A stretch of DNA of 64,000 nt from Photobacterium frigidiphilum (GTDB lineage: Bacteria > Pseudomonadota > Gammaproteobacteria > Enterobacterales > Vibrionaceae): NCBI RefSeq assembly GCF_003025615.1, contig NZ_PYMJ01000019.1, positions 43,123 to 107,122 on the forward strand. The letters run 5' to 3'. Of the stretch, positions 1 to 8,942 are shown in pieces. Position numbers and translations under genes: made by a program. A model generated the notes under the pieces. The model worked only from the letters and a program-made list of their open reading frames with translations, ran no database searches and was not told the origin of the DNA. Each line of letters begins with the position of its first letter. Within the stretch, counting starts at the first letter, position 1.

Positions 1-1295
1 AGTACTTTTTGAAGTTCTATTTCTAACCACAAGCGCATGCGCGCTTCTTTATTCATGGCTTCATTGAATTTAACTAAACGATTACGCCCACGATTTTTTG
101 CTTCATACATCGCGGTATCGGCATTTTGCAGCAAAATACGTGCATCATTACCATTACCAGGGTAAGACACCATGCCAATTGAGCACGCTAAATGTTTGCT
201 GAAATGGTGCAGATCAAAAGGTTGGTTAATTAACGAGATAACTTGCTGAGCAACGAGATCTCCCGCTCTATCGTGCTCAGGTTCAGATAAAACAATCCCA
301 AATTCATCGCCACCCAAATGACCAATAATGGCATTTTCCGGCAATAAACGGCGTAAGCGTTGAGAGATTTCTTGCAGTACCCGATCGCCAATATGATGAC
401 CTAATGAATCATTAATATTTTTGAAGTTATCGATATCAAGGTACAGCATGACCAGTGGTGTTTCATTGGTGATTAGACTTTCTAATCGACGGCTAAAGCC
501 ATGGCGATTGTACAAACCCGTTAATGGATCGGTATGAACAAGCTGTTCAACTTGTCCTTGTTGCATCGTATGTTCAGCTGCGTCTTGTAGTTTAACCAGT
601 TTAGCGGGTGAACCCATTAAAGTAATGTCTGATGTGGTGACCAATAATGGACGCTCGGTACAGCAGCGTGGGCTTGTGTGGCATTTACGGGGATCGCCAC
701 TCGGTATTTGAGACAGAGTTTCACCTAAGATGCGCTGACTATGGCTATCAATCAGTAAACGCCCAAGCTCTTCACCTAATAATTCTTTAGAATCATCGAA
801 TCCTAATAAATTCGCCGCAACTTGGTTGGCCGATATAATTATGTCAGCTTCAACAATACACATGCCGTCAGAGATCAATTCATTCAGCTGATTTAATTGA
901 TGCTCAAGCTCTTCAAGTGAGTTAACCAAAATTTGTCGTTCAGAGGTATCGACTGAATGCAGAACAATATGGCCAACATCCCCAGTTTTATTTCGCAGTG
1001 GTGATAGGCTGAAATGCATACTGGTTTCATGACGGCTGTCATCCAGAACGACTTCACCTTCGACGGATTCCCCTTGAAAGGCACGTTCATAAAATGGACG
1101 CAGAGAGCGATAGAAGGCTTGCCCTAGAATGTCTCTGTCATTTTGACCTACAAGATCATCACGTTGAAGACCGCTTATTTCGCAGTAACGGTTATTAACG
1201 ACTAAGTAGTTATGTTGTGGATCTAATACTGCAAACAGAAACGGACTGTTATCTGTGAGCAGAGGAAACCAATAATTAAGTTGCTCTGTCGGCAT
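1..1295 (-). CDS. PAS-GGDEF(-EAL) diguanylate cyclase/phosphodiesterase, 5' part only
   Basis: Partial gene: the frame is open from the ATG at 1295 down to the window edge, so the C-terminus is missing. About 431 residues are visible. Residues 1-125 look like a PAS domain, followed by a second PAS-like segment and then a GGDEF domain. An intact GGDEF motif sits at residues 328-332 (bases 300-314). The RxxD inhibitory site normally five residues upstream is absent (PENA in that position), so classical product inhibition is unlikely. The last visible residues (LWLEIELQKVL) match the linker that usually leads into an EAL domain, so a dual GGDEF-EAL protein is inferred. The second PAS-like segment carries an unusual Cys/His cluster (CHTSPRCC, from C205). 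No membrane segment is seen; the protein is probably cytosolic and acts in cyclic-di-GMP turnover. Confidence 0.88.
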   Translation of the reverse strand, partial: MPTEQLNYWFPLLTDNSPFLFAVLDPQHNYLVVNNRYCEISGLQRDDLVGQNDRDILGQAFYRSLRPFYERAFQGESVEGEVVLDDSRHETSMHFSLSPLRNKTGDVGHIVLHSVDTSERQILVNSLEELEHQLNQLNELISDGMCIVEADIIISANQVAANLLGFDDSKELLGEELGRLLIDSHSQRILGETLSQIPSGDPRKCHTSPRCCTERPLLVTTSDITLMGSPAKLVKLQDAAEHTMQQGQVEQLVHTDPLTGLYNRHGFSRRLESLITNETPLVMLYLDIDNFKNINDSLGHHIGDRVLQEISQRLRRLLPENAIIGHLGGDEFGIVLSEPEHDRAGDLVAQQVISLINQPFDLHHFSKHLACSIGMVSYPGNGNDARILLQNADTAMYEAKNRGRNRLVKFNEAMNKEARMRLWLEIELQKV

Positions 1296-1559
1296 TAAAG
1301 CACCGTATATCCATATTCAGATTGAAAATAGCGCGGGGTTACCGAATTGAATAACCCTAATGGGTAGCACTATAAAGGGTGACTATGATTTTAATGTTTC
1401 ATCTCATGAGTCGTGTTCTGTAATATAACCCGTGAATGAGGAAGAATTCTAAATTTTGCGTTGAGAGAAGCATTTTTTTTGACTCAAGGCATGAAACTGT
1501 TTGCCAAGGTTGCAATACAATCAGGTATTAATAGCGGTAGAGATAGGAATATACATACA

Positions 1560-2087
1560 GTGATAACCCAACTTCGAAAGCACATTGTTCAACATGGTCC
1601 TGCGTTATTACGCGTTCCAGCAAAATTGACGCCTTTTACGGTTCAGAAAAAAATGATGTTAGAAGGCTTAACACTCGTTTTTAAGGAAGCGTTAGAAGAT
1701 GGTGATTTTGAATTTCTTGATGGACGATGGTTAAAAGTCGAAGTCAGGGATTTAGAACTGCACTGGTATATTAGTTACCAAGATGACAAACTAGTCGTCG
1801 CTGAACATATCGAGCAAGAAGATGTTAGCTTCAGTGGCGAATGTAATGACTTAGTCTTAATTGCCGCACGTAAAGAAGACCCTGACACCTTATTTTTTCA
1901 ACGTCGTCTTCGTATTGAAGGGGATACTGAGTTAGGACTGGAAGTAAAGAACTTGATGGACAGTATTGATCTGGATTCTTTGCCTTCGCCGCTCAAATTT
2001 TTGTTACAGCAATCGGCAGACTTCATTCAAAAAGGAATGCAAGATGCTGGTGCTGAAAAAGAGGTTATGAATGCTCATAAGAACTGA
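1560..2087 (+). CDS. ubiT: Ubiquinone biosynthesis accessory factor UbiT (SCP2 domain)
   Basis: About 175 residues from a GTG at 1560. The family (E. coli YhbT/UbiT) is an SCP2-type lipid-carrier protein needed for O2-independent ubiquinone synthesis. Recognised from RVPAKLTPF near the start and the strongly conserved DPDTLFFQRRL.IEGDTELGL..KNLMD stretch. The frame is open back to a TTG at 1461, but homologues begin just before the HGP.LL.VP segment, so GTG 1560 with an upstream AGGA is preferred. It overlaps the following acetyltransferase gene by 17 nt, the same yhbT-yhbS order as in E. coli. The ubiU/ubiV protease-like partners are not in the window. Confidence 0.88.
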   Translation: MITQLRKHIVQHGPALLRVPAKLTPFTVQKKMMLEGLTLVFKEALEDGDFEFLDGRWLKVEVRDLELHWYISYQDDKLVVAEHIEQEDVSFSGECNDLVLIAARKEDPDTLFFQRRLRIEGDTELGLEVKNLMDSIDLDSLPSPLKFLLQQSADFIQKGMQDAGAEKEVMNAHKN

Positions 2088-2574
2088 AGCGCCTGCGGAT
2101 ATTCTACCCATAGATCGATTGTTGAAGACGGTGTTTGAGACCGATGCTGAAGCCGATTTAGTGATGAGATTACGTGAGAATAGTCACCGTACATTATCTC
2201 TTGTTGCGTGTAGTGATGACGGCGAGGTGATTGGACATATCCTCTTTAGCCCTGTTACCGTTGATGATGTGGATGATAATTGGCAAGGCTTAGCGCCATT
2301 ATCGGTAAAACCTGAATACCAACGACAAGGTATCGGAAAAGCATTAATGGAAGAAGCAAAAATAATGCTGGCTGATTTTGGTTACCCTGTTGTCGTTGTG
2401 CTTGGTCACAGTGAATATTATCCACAAGTGGGTTTCGAGAAAGCTTCTGAGCACGGTCTTGGCTGTATTTGGGAAGTACCTGATGAAGCCTTTATGGTTT
2501 TAGAAGTGATACCTGAGCATTTGGCAGGAAAATCAGGCGTCGTTAAATACAGTGAAGAATTTTCAGCTCTGTAA
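2071..2574 (+). CDS. yhbS: GNAT family N-acetyltransferase (YhbS-like)
   Basis: 167 residues, a single GNAT fold. The acetyl-CoA loop is visible as VKPEYQRQGIGKALM (R/QxxGxG/A), followed by the VVVLGHSEYYPQVGF segment typical of the YhbS subfamily. The start overlaps the end of ubiT by 17 nt, which indicates translational coupling. E. coli YhbS is implicated in acyl/acetyl transfer; the substrate cannot be read from sequence. A terminator follows about 50 nt downstream. Confidence 0.87.
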   Translation: MLIRTEAPADILPIDRLLKTVFETDAEADLVMRLRENSHRTLSLVACSDDGEVIGHILFSPVTVDDVDDNWQGLAPLSVKPEYQRQGIGKALMEEAKIMLADFGYPVVVVLGHSEYYPQVGFEKASEHGLGCIWEVPDEAFMVLEVIPEHLAGKSGVVKYSEEFSAL

Positions 2575-2590
2575 TCTCGGTAATATCACG

Positions 2591-2645
2591 GAATATAGCT
2601 TGATTCTATATTCATCATAAAATACCACCTTAACGGTGGTTTTTT
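2591..2645 (+). terminator. Rho-independent terminator after yhbS, with a preceding small hairpin
   Basis: An 8-bp perfect inverted repeat (GAATATAG / CTATATTC, 2591-2613) is followed by ACCACC-ttaac-GGTGGT (2624-2640) and a run of T. The second hairpin is the terminator; the first may be incidental. Confidence 0.8.
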
Positions 2646-2763
2646 ATTTTTGATGGTGGCTATATTAAACGCATGCTGGGTATGTCTTGGTGGTGTGGTG
2701 TGAATTTGATAGGATTGCCGCCCAAAGTGTTTATCACTACTAGAAGCTTATTGTGAGTATTGA

Positions 2764-3165
2764 ATGAAACAGCGTGATATTCAGGTATTGCAAGAAATGG
2801 GGTTAACCTATTGGCAGGTACGCAAACCGGAGTTCTTCCCTAATATGCAAGTACCTGTCATCGATCTACCTGAAAGTTGCAAACTATTGTTTATTACTGA
2901 TGATGAACTGAACGAACATGATGCTTGGCTATTTGGGCGCATTTTAGGCAGTATGAAATTGAAGCCTGAACAAGCGTTATCATTACCTTTAGAAGCGGTA
3001 GAGCAAGTTGCAGAACATCATTTAACCTGGTGTTGGTTTGCAGGTTGCCAAGGCGCACACCCAGTTGGTTGCCAAGTGTTGAATTCCAGTTCATTGCGAG
3101 CAATGCATTCAAACCCATCAAGTAAAAAAGCCTTATGGCAGCAGATTTGTTCTTATGATAAATAA
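2764..3165 (+). CDS. holD: DNA polymerase III psi subunit
   Basis: 133 residues. Psi (HolD) binds chi and the clamp-loader complex and links it to SSB at the replication fork. The N-terminus MKQRDIQVLQEMGLTYWQVR matches the psi start (RRDWQLQQLGITQW.LR in E. coli), and the central LLFITDDELN segment fits the family fold. The gene overlaps rimI by 11 nt; the holD-rimI pairing is conserved in enterics and vibrios. The C-terminal part is poorly conserved, as usual for psi. Confidence 0.88.
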   Translation: MKQRDIQVLQEMGLTYWQVRKPEFFPNMQVPVIDLPESCKLLFITDDELNEHDAWLFGRILGSMKLKPEQALSLPLEAVEQVAEHHLTWCWFAGCQGAHPVGCQVLNSSSLRAMHSNPSSKKALWQQICSYDK

Positions 3166-3601
3166 AATTGTTCCACTTGAATCGCAACACCATGATGATG
3201 TTTGGCGTATAGAACGTGCCGCCAACACTTTTCCTTGGGCTGAATCGATGATTCGTAAAGAGCCTAATAATATCGCGACGAATTTTGTTTTGTTAGTCGA
3301 TGATATACTCGTGGGCTATTGTTATGGTCAGCTTGTAGCTGGTGAGGCAACATTACTGAATATTGCGGTTGATCCTAATCAGCAAGGCAAGGGTTACGGT
3401 AAAGCGTTGTTAGAAGGCTTTATTGATATATTACAACAGCGGAATGCTGAAGATATTTGGTTAGAAGTGCGCGCCAGTAATGTTCGTGCTTATAAACTGT
3501 ATGAAGCGACTGGCTTTAACGAGATAAACCGCCGTGAAGGGTATTACCCATCAGAAAATGGACGTGAAGATGCGTTAATTATGACGTATTTGGTTATGTA
3601 G
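3155..3601 (+). CDS. rimI: Ribosomal protein S18-alanine N-acetyltransferase
   Basis: 148 residues, the same length as E. coli RimI. RimI acetylates the N-terminal alanine of ribosomal protein S18. The GNAT acetyl-CoA motif is DPNQQGKGYGKALL, and the family signature LEVRASNVRAYKLYE..GF follows it. Its ATG lies inside the holD 3' end (11-nt overlap), so the two genes form an operon. No terminator is apparent before the prfC leader. Confidence 0.93.
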   Translation: MINKIVPLESQHHDDVWRIERAANTFPWAESMIRKEPNNIATNFVLLVDDILVGYCYGQLVAGEATLLNIAVDPNQQGKGYGKALLEGFIDILQQRNAEDIWLEVRASNVRAYKLYEATGFNEINRREGYYPSENGREDALIMTYLVM

Positions 3602-3624
3602 CCTTTATATCTCCTTTGTTATCT

Positions 3625-3820
3625 CTGTTTCTTTTCGTGGGATTTGCGTATAATTCCGCCATTATCAGGCTCCTGAGTTCCATCTATTTCCTGCGTACGA
3701 TTGAGGTCGACATGTAATTTGTTGCTATAACACAATTTTCGCAGTTCCCTGCCTACGCAGGCGATGGCACTTTTCTAGGGTCAGCCCCTATTGGAATCTC
3801 TCACAGGATTATCAACACTT
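3625..3820 (+). promoter_or_regulatory. prfC promoter and long structured 5' leader
   Basis: A good -10 box TATAAT occurs at about 3649-3654 (context TTTGCGTATAATTCC); the -35 is weak. That would give a leader of about 160 nt before the RF3 start. In the leader, CCTGCGTA (about 3690) and TACGCAGG (about 3754) form a perfect 8-bp inverted repeat, and the right arm overlaps a smaller GCCT/AGGC hairpin. This could be a regulatory leader; no known riboswitch class is recognised. Confidence 0.45.
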
Positions 3821-5401
3821 ATGTCTTTTTTACAAGAAGTGGGTAAACGTAGAACGTTTGCCATCATTTCTCACCCCGATGCGGGTAAAACCACCATTAC
3901 TGAAAAAGTTCTTTTATTCGGAAACGCTATTCAAAAAGCGGGTACCGTAAAAGGTCGCGGTTCTAATCAACACGCGAAATCAGACTGGATGGAAATGGAA
4001 AAAGAACGTGGTATCTCAGTAACGACTTCTGTGATGCAGTTCCCATTCAATGATTGCCTCGTGAACCTTCTTGATACTCCTGGACACGAAGATTTCTCGG
4101 AAGATACGTACCGTACATTAACGGCTGTTGACTCATGTCTTATGGTTATCGATGCCGCTAAAGGTGTCGAAGATCGTACGCGTAAGTTGATGGAAGTAAC
4201 CCGTTTACGTGATACGCCAATCGTTACTTTCATGAATAAAATGGACCGTGAAGTACGTGATCCAATGGAAGTATTAGATGAAGTTGAAACCGAGCTAAAG
4301 ATGGCTTGTGCGCCAATTTCATGGCCGATTGGGTGTGGTAAAGAATTTAAAGGTATTTACCACATTCACCGTGATGAAACTGTTTTGTATGAATCTGGCC
4401 ACGGCCACGAGATTCAAGAAGTACGTATAATTAAAGGGTTAGACAACCCTGAGTTAGATGTCGCTGTTGGTGAAGCATTAGCTGCAAGCGTACGTGAAGA
4501 ACTTGAACTGGTTATTGGTGCTGCGCACGAATTTGATCTTGAGTTGTTCTTGAAAGGTGAATTAACGCCTGTATTCTTTGGTACAGCATTGGGTAACTTT
4601 GGTGTTGACCACATGCTTGAAGGCTTAACGCAGTGGGCGCCAGCACCACAAACACGTAAAGCGAATGAGCGCGATGTAGAAGCCGTCGAAGAGAAATTCT
4701 CGGGTTTCGTTTTTAAAATTCAAGCCAACATGGATCCTAAGCACCGCGACCGTATCGCCTTTATGCGTATCGTGTCAGGTACTTATAACCAAGGCATGAA
4801 AATGAACCATGTACGTACTGGTAAAAATGTCAGTATTTCTGATGCGGTAACCTTTATGGCTGGTGACCGTACTCGTGCTGAACAAGCGTATGCGGGCGAC
4901 ATCATTGGTTTGCATAACCACGGTACGATTCAGATTGGTGATACGTTCACCCAAGGTGAGAACCTTAAGTTTGCTGGTATTCCAAACTTTGCTCCTGAAC
5001 TGTTCCGTCGTATTCGCCTAAAAGATCCATTGAGACAGAAGCAGTTGCTTAAAGGTTTGGTACAGCTTTCTGAAGAAGGTGCTGTACAGGTCTTCCGTCC
5101 TTTACAAAACAATGATTTGATTGTTGGTGCGGTGGGTGTGCTTCAGTTTGATGTGGTTGTGGCACGCTTAAAAGCAGAATACAACGTAGAAGCAATCTAC
5201 GAAGGTATTAATGTCGCGACAGCACGTTGGGTTGAGTGTGATGATGTGAAAACATTTGAAGAATTCAAACGTAAAAACCAACAGAACCTCGCTCTCGATG
5301 GCGGTGATAACTTAGCATATGTTGCACCAACCATGGTCAATTTGAATTTGGCGAAAGAGCGTTTCCCTGCTGTTGAATTCCATGCCACTCGTGAACACTA
5401 A
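3821..5401 (+). CDS. prfC: Peptide chain release factor 3 (RF3)
   Basis: About 526 residues from the ATG at 3821. RF3 is the translational GTPase that removes RF1/RF2 from the ribosome after termination. P-loop SHPDAGKTT, switch motif [12 protein letters not shown] and FMNKMDR (NKxD) are intact, and the protein is nearly colinear with E. coli RF3 up to the final HATREH. The frame is open up to a TTG at 3791, but the ATG at 3821 has a CACAGGA ribosome-binding site and gives the family N-terminus. Monocistronic, with its own leader and a terminator 40 nt downstream. Confidence 0.97.
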   Translation: MSFLQEVGKRRTFAIISHPDAGKTTITEKVLLFGNAIQKAGTVKGRGSNQHAKSDWMEMEKERGISVTTSVMQFPFNDCLVNLLDTPGHEDFSEDTYRTLTAVDSCLMVIDAAKGVEDRTRKLMEVTRLRDTPIVTFMNKMDREVRDPMEVLDEVETELKMACAPISWPIGCGKEFKGIYHIHRDETVLYESGHGHEIQEVRIIKGLDNPELDVAVGEALAASVREELELVIGAAHEFDLELFLKGELTPVFFGTALGNFGVDHMLEGLTQWAPAPQTRKANERDVEAVEEKFSGFVFKIQANMDPKHRDRIAFMRIVSGTYNQGMKMNHVRTGKNVSISDAVTFMAGDRTRAEQAYAGDIIGLHNHGTIQIGDTFTQGENLKFAGIPNFAPELFRRIRLKDPLRQKQLLKGLVQLSEEGAVQVFRPLQNNDLIVGAVGVLQFDVVVARLKAEYNVEAIYEGINVATARWVECDDVKTFEEFKRKNQQNLALDGGDNLAYVAPTMVNLNLAKERFPAVEFHATREH

Positions 5402-5439
5402 GCGTAATTAGAGTCACCAACGAGTAACATGTTCAGAAG

Positions 5440-5467
5440 GCCGTCACATTTGTGGCGGCTTTTTTTG
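5440..5467 (+). terminator. Rho-independent terminator after prfC
   Basis: GCCGTCAC / GTGGCGGC stem (one G-U pair) with a short loop, followed by seven T. Confidence 0.88.
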
Positions 5468-5578
5468 TGCTTTATCTCCTGATATCAACCAACAACCTGA
5501 TATCACTCTGAATCCTGCATCTTTAGGTAGCTTGGGTGTATACTCCTGTTGTGCATATGGGCAACAAGGAGCTAAACA

Positions 5579-7699
5579 ATGGATAATGTAGTACCCACGG
5601 GTGAGCAAAAGAGTTGTGTTACAAATACTAATGTAGCAAACCGAGATATTTTCACATGGATTGGTGAAGCATCACCTCTAGGGGCGACAGCAAAAGACAA
5701 CGGCGTTAACTTTAGCCTCTATTCAAAAGATGCCACGAAAGTCACTCTTCACCTGTTCCACCATCAGCACGCTGATGCACCTTTCTTTTCTTTTGATCTA
5801 GACCCTATTCTTCATAAGCGCGGCCATTATTGGTTCATGTTCGTGGGCAATATTGGTCATGGTCAGGTGTATGCTTTTCAAGTTAATGGCCCTTGGCAAC
5901 CCGATAAAGGGCTGCGATTTGATAAAGACAAAGTACTAATCGATCCTTACAGCCATGCGGTTTGCTTCAGTCAAAATTACAGTCGCCAGCGGGCGATAGA
6001 TCCGGGCTCAAACATGGATGCTTGTATGAAAAGCATTGTGGTTGATCATCGCCATTTTGATTGGCAAGAATCATGCACCCCCAGTCATTCTCTGACTGAT
6101 ACCGTTATCTATGAAATGCATGTAGGTGGGTTTACCAAACATCCATCATCTGGTGTTACCGACGCTAAGCGGGGCACATTTGCAGGCATTATTGAAAAAA
6201 TACCGTACCTTAAAGAATTAGGCATAACGGCTGTTGAGTTAATGCCAGTACAGCAATTTGATATCCATGATGCACCTGAAGGGCGGCAGAACTATTGGGG
6301 CTATAGTCCTATAAACTTTTTTTCGGTACATGCTCAATACAGTGTTGAGCAAAACCCCATTGCTGCCATTGATGAATTCAAAATGCTAGTGCGCGAGTTA
6401 CATAAAGCGGATATCGAAGTGATTTTGGATGTGGTGTTCAATCACACCGCTGAAGGGGATGAAAACGGTCCAACATTTTGCTTTAAAGGGCTACAGAGCA
6501 AAGCCTATTATTTGACTGAGGGTGATACTGGCAAGTTCGCTAATTACAGTGGTTGTGGCAATACCTGTAACGCGAATCACAGTGTCTTACGCCGAATGAT
6601 TATTGATGCATTGCATTTTTGGGTAACTGAAATGCGGGTTGATGGCTTTCGTTTTGACTTAGCATCGGTGCTGGCTCGTGATAGCCAAGGTCACCCGATG
6701 AAAGAGCCGCCATTGCTATGGTCGATAGATTCCGATCCCATTTTGAGTGGCACTAAGATCATTGCTGAAGCTTGGGATGCCGCAGGCTTGTACCAAGTAG
6801 GATCCTTTATTGGCGATCGCTGGAATGAATGGAACGGTAAATACCGCGATGATATACGCGCATTTTGGCGTGGCGATAGTAGCAGTGTAGAAACATTTGC
6901 CTCCCGTATTTTAGGCTCGCCTGATATTTACTGTAGTCACCATCACTCGCCACATCGTTCAGTGAACTTCATCTGTGCCCATGATGGCTTCACGTTAAAT
7001 GATCTTGTGAGTTACAACCAGAAGCACAATTACGCCAACGGGGAGGATAATCGCGATGGCGATAACCACAATATATCGTGTAATTACGGGGTTGAAGGGC
7101 CGACGCAGATAGCTGAAATTGATGCTATCAGGAATCGACAATGTAAAAACATGCTGGCAACGTTATTTTTGTCTTTAGGCACACCGATGATCAATATGGG
7201 GGATGAAGTTCGTCGTACCCAACAAGGTAACAATAATGCGTATTGCCAAGATAATGAGTTAAGTTGGTTTGATTGGCAACTTGTCGATCAGAATGCCGAT
7301 CTTCACCGTTTTGTGAAACAGCTAAGCTTAATAAGACGCGCAGAGCCTACGATTGATTGGAACATGCACATATCATTAAACTCGGTTATCAAAAGCGTTG
7401 ATATTAACTGGCATGGTGTACAGCCTAATCAACCCGATTGGTCGGAGCATTCACATTCATTGGCGCTTACGGCGAATCACCCTTTAACCAAAAATGAGTT
7501 ATACGTTATTTGTAATGCGTATTGGGATCCGCTTGAATTTACCCTCCCTAATCGCGAGCATAGTGATTGGCATTTATTGATAAACACGGGGCAAGCAAGC
7601 CCATTTGATATTTATGATATTGACGATGCACCAGCTTATAACTCTGATAGCATTTTAGTCTTAGGGCGAAGCATGGTGGTGATGGCTGCTAAAAAGTGA
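5579..7699 (+). CDS. glgX: Glycogen debranching enzyme (isoamylase type, GH13)
   Basis: 706 residues. GlgX hydrolyses alpha-1,6 branches left after glycogen phosphorylase action. An N-terminal CBM48-like domain (GVNFSLYSKDATKVTLHLF) is followed by a GH13 TIM barrel: DVVFNHT, then DGFRFDLAS (nucleophile Asp near residue 358), IAEAWD (acid/base Glu near 395) and CAHDGFTLNDL (Asp near 467). Long insertions such as QKHNYANGEDNRDG are typical of GlgX/TreX enzymes. No signal peptide, hence cytosolic. It precedes the DUF5363 and TatD-family genes by short spacing and may share their transcript. No other glycogen genes are present in the window. Confidence 0.92.
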   Translation: MDNVVPTGEQKSCVTNTNVANRDIFTWIGEASPLGATAKDNGVNFSLYSKDATKVTLHLFHHQHADAPFFSFDLDPILHKRGHYWFMFVGNIGHGQVYAFQVNGPWQPDKGLRFDKDKVLIDPYSHAVCFSQNYSRQRAIDPGSNMDACMKSIVVDHRHFDWQESCTPSHSLTDTVIYEMHVGGFTKHPSSGVTDAKRGTFAGIIEKIPYLKELGITAVELMPVQQFDIHDAPEGRQNYWGYSPINFFSVHAQYSVEQNPIAAIDEFKMLVRELHKADIEVILDVVFNHTAEGDENGPTFCFKGLQSKAYYLTEGDTGKFANYSGCGNTCNANHSVLRRMIIDALHFWVTEMRVDGFRFDLASVLARDSQGHPMKEPPLLWSIDSDPILSGTKIIAEAWDAAGLYQVGSFIGDRWNEWNGKYRDDIRAFWRGDSSSVETFASRILGSPDIYCSHHHSPHRSVNFICAHDGFTLNDLVSYNQKHNYANGEDNRDGDNHNISCNYGVEGPTQIAEIDAIRNRQCKNMLATLFLSLGTPMINMGDEVRRTQQGNNNAYCQDNELSWFDWQLVDQNADLHRFVKQLSLIRRAEPTIDWNMHISLNSVIKSVDINWHGVQPNQPDWSEHSHSLALTANHPLTKNELYVICNAYWDPLEFTLPNREHSDWHLLINTGQASPFDIYDIDDAPAYNSDSILVLGRSMVVMAAKK

Positions 7700-7728
7700 A
7701 TATAATAAAGTCGCTTAGGAGAATGAAG

Positions 7729-7938
7729 ATGTTGGCATGGTTGAAAAAATATATCGCTCAGTATGATCAGTGGTGCGAACGTATGGGCTTTACGCCTGAA
7801 AATAGGCGCTGCTGTGCGCCTATTCGTTACGATGAAGATGACGAGCGACACCCCAAACGTCGAGCCGCACATTTTCAACAGAAAAAGTGCGATTCGACCT
7901 CTGGTTTACAGAATAAAAAGCGTTTATATGTTGATTGA
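7729..7938 (+). CDS. Small DUF5363-type protein
   Basis: 69 residues from the ATG at 7729, which sits six bases after AGGAGA; an in-frame ATG at 7723 abuts the ribosome-binding site and is less likely. The core YDQWCERMGFTPENRRCC..RYD resembles the short DUF5363 proteins found beside TatD-family genes in Vibrionaceae. It is rich in basic residues with two adjacent cysteines; function is unknown. The last 11 nt overlap the TatD-family start, implying co-translation. Confidence 0.7.
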   Translation: MLAWLKKYIAQYDQWCERMGFTPENRRCCAPIRYDEDDERHPKRRAAHFQQKKCDSTSGLQNKKRLYVD

Positions 7939-8722
7939 TAGCCATTGTCACTTTGATTTTGCACCTTTTATCGATGCCCCAGAACATTACTTAACATTGG
8001 CAAAAAATGCGGGGGTTAAGCGTATTGTTATCCCTTCAGTAGGGGAGAGGAATTGGCATGTAGTTGAGCAGTTAAGTCGCCAATTTGATGAGTTGTATTA
8101 TGCACTGGGCTTACATCCTTTTTTTAGCCATGAACATTCAGAACACGCTTTACCGTTACTTAAAGAACAAATACAAAAAGTGACTCAAGATTCAGACACT
8201 GATCGAAAAAAGTGCGTTGCTATCGGGGAATGTGGACTAGACTTTGCCATTGTTAATCCAGATAAAGAGCAACAAATAGAATTGCTTAGCGAGCAGGTAG
8301 CGTTAGCCAATCAGTTTGATTTACCCGTTATTTTGCATTGCCGCAAAGCCTTTCCTGAATTAATGAAAGTTTTGAGGCAAAATCCACCCATTGCTGGTGG
8401 TGTTTATCATGCATTTAGTGGTAGCTTTCAACAAGCAAGGCAACTTATTGATCTAGGTATCAAAATTGGTGTAGGTGGAACGATTACATATAGCCGTGCC
8501 AGTAAAACTCGCCATACAATAGCATCTCTACCGTTGGTAGAACTCATATTAGAGACCGATGCACCAGATATGCCGATATCAGGGTTCCAAGGTGAGCCTA
8601 ATCGCCCTGATAGGATATGTAATATATTGCGAACTTTAGCGAGTTTTAGAGTGGAATCTGAACAGGTGATAGAAGAGGTAACAACCTTAACTACCGCTGA
8701 ATTATTTCGTATTTCACTGTGA
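7928..8722 (+). CDS. yjjV: TatD-family metal-dependent hydrolase (YjjV-like)
   Basis: 264 residues from the ATG at 7928; the frame extends upstream to 7763, but the family begins at MLIDSHCHFD. TatD proteins are TIM-barrel metal hydrolases with DNase-type activity. Metal ligands are visible: HCHFD at the start, GECGLDF, LHCRKAF, YHAFSG and ETDAPDMP. Neighbouring a nucleoside transporter and the deo genes fits the yjjV position near deo in E. coli. The call as YjjV rather than TatD/YcfH rests on this context and on the short length. Confidence 0.88.
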   Translation: MLIDSHCHFDFAPFIDAPEHYLTLAKNAGVKRIVIPSVGERNWHVVEQLSRQFDELYYALGLHPFFSHEHSEHALPLLKEQIQKVTQDSDTDRKKCVAIGECGLDFAIVNPDKEQQIELLSEQVALANQFDLPVILHCRKAFPELMKVLRQNPPIAGGVYHAFSGSFQQARQLIDLGIKIGVGGTITYSRASKTRHTIASLPLVELILETDAPDMPISGFQGEPNRPDRICNILRTLASFRVESEQVIEEVTTLTTAELFRISL

Positions 8723-8736
8723 TGTCACTCTCAGAT

Positions 8737-8762
8737 CGAAACGTTTGCGCGAAACGTTTGCG
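8737..8762. promoter_or_regulatory. Tandem 13-bp operator-like repeat upstream of nupC
   Basis: Two perfect, directly adjacent copies of CGAAACGTTTGCG (8737-8749 and 8750-8762). Each is centred on the palindrome AAACGTTT, which resembles operators of LacI-family regulators such as PurR or CytR. It lies just upstream of a perfect CRP site. Which regulator binds is inference. Confidence 0.55.
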
Positions 8763-8779
8763 TGAATGAACGAGCTTAG

Positions 8780-8874
8780 TGTGATTGCTGTCACAATTGC
8801 CGCTAAACTTACATCTCCTTTCCTTAGAAAGTGTGATGGCCGCATTACTTTATCGTTACCCGCATGAGTATAAT
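8780..8874 (+). promoter_or_regulatory. CRP-controlled promoter of the nucleoside transporter (deoP2-like)
   Basis: TGTGA-N6-TCACA is perfect at 8780-8795. A second, weaker site with an intact TGTGA half and a poor right half lies at 8832-8847, centre to centre 52 bp away. A -10 TATAAT is at 8869-8874 with a weak TTACTT -35. With a start near 8881 the two CRP sites would sit near -93.5 and -41.5, the geometry of the CRP/CytR-controlled deoP2 promoter in E. coli. Confidence 0.7.
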
Positions 8875-8942
8875 GCTGCCGGACTCTTAATGAGCCAAAT
8901 TGTCGAGACGCCAAACTTAACTATAAAGGGATGCCATAAACT

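Noticed and set aside
7763..7927. Upstream extension of the TatD-family gene
   Set aside because: It overlaps the DUF5363 gene in another frame and lacks family similarity; MLIDSHCHFD at 7928 is the true start.
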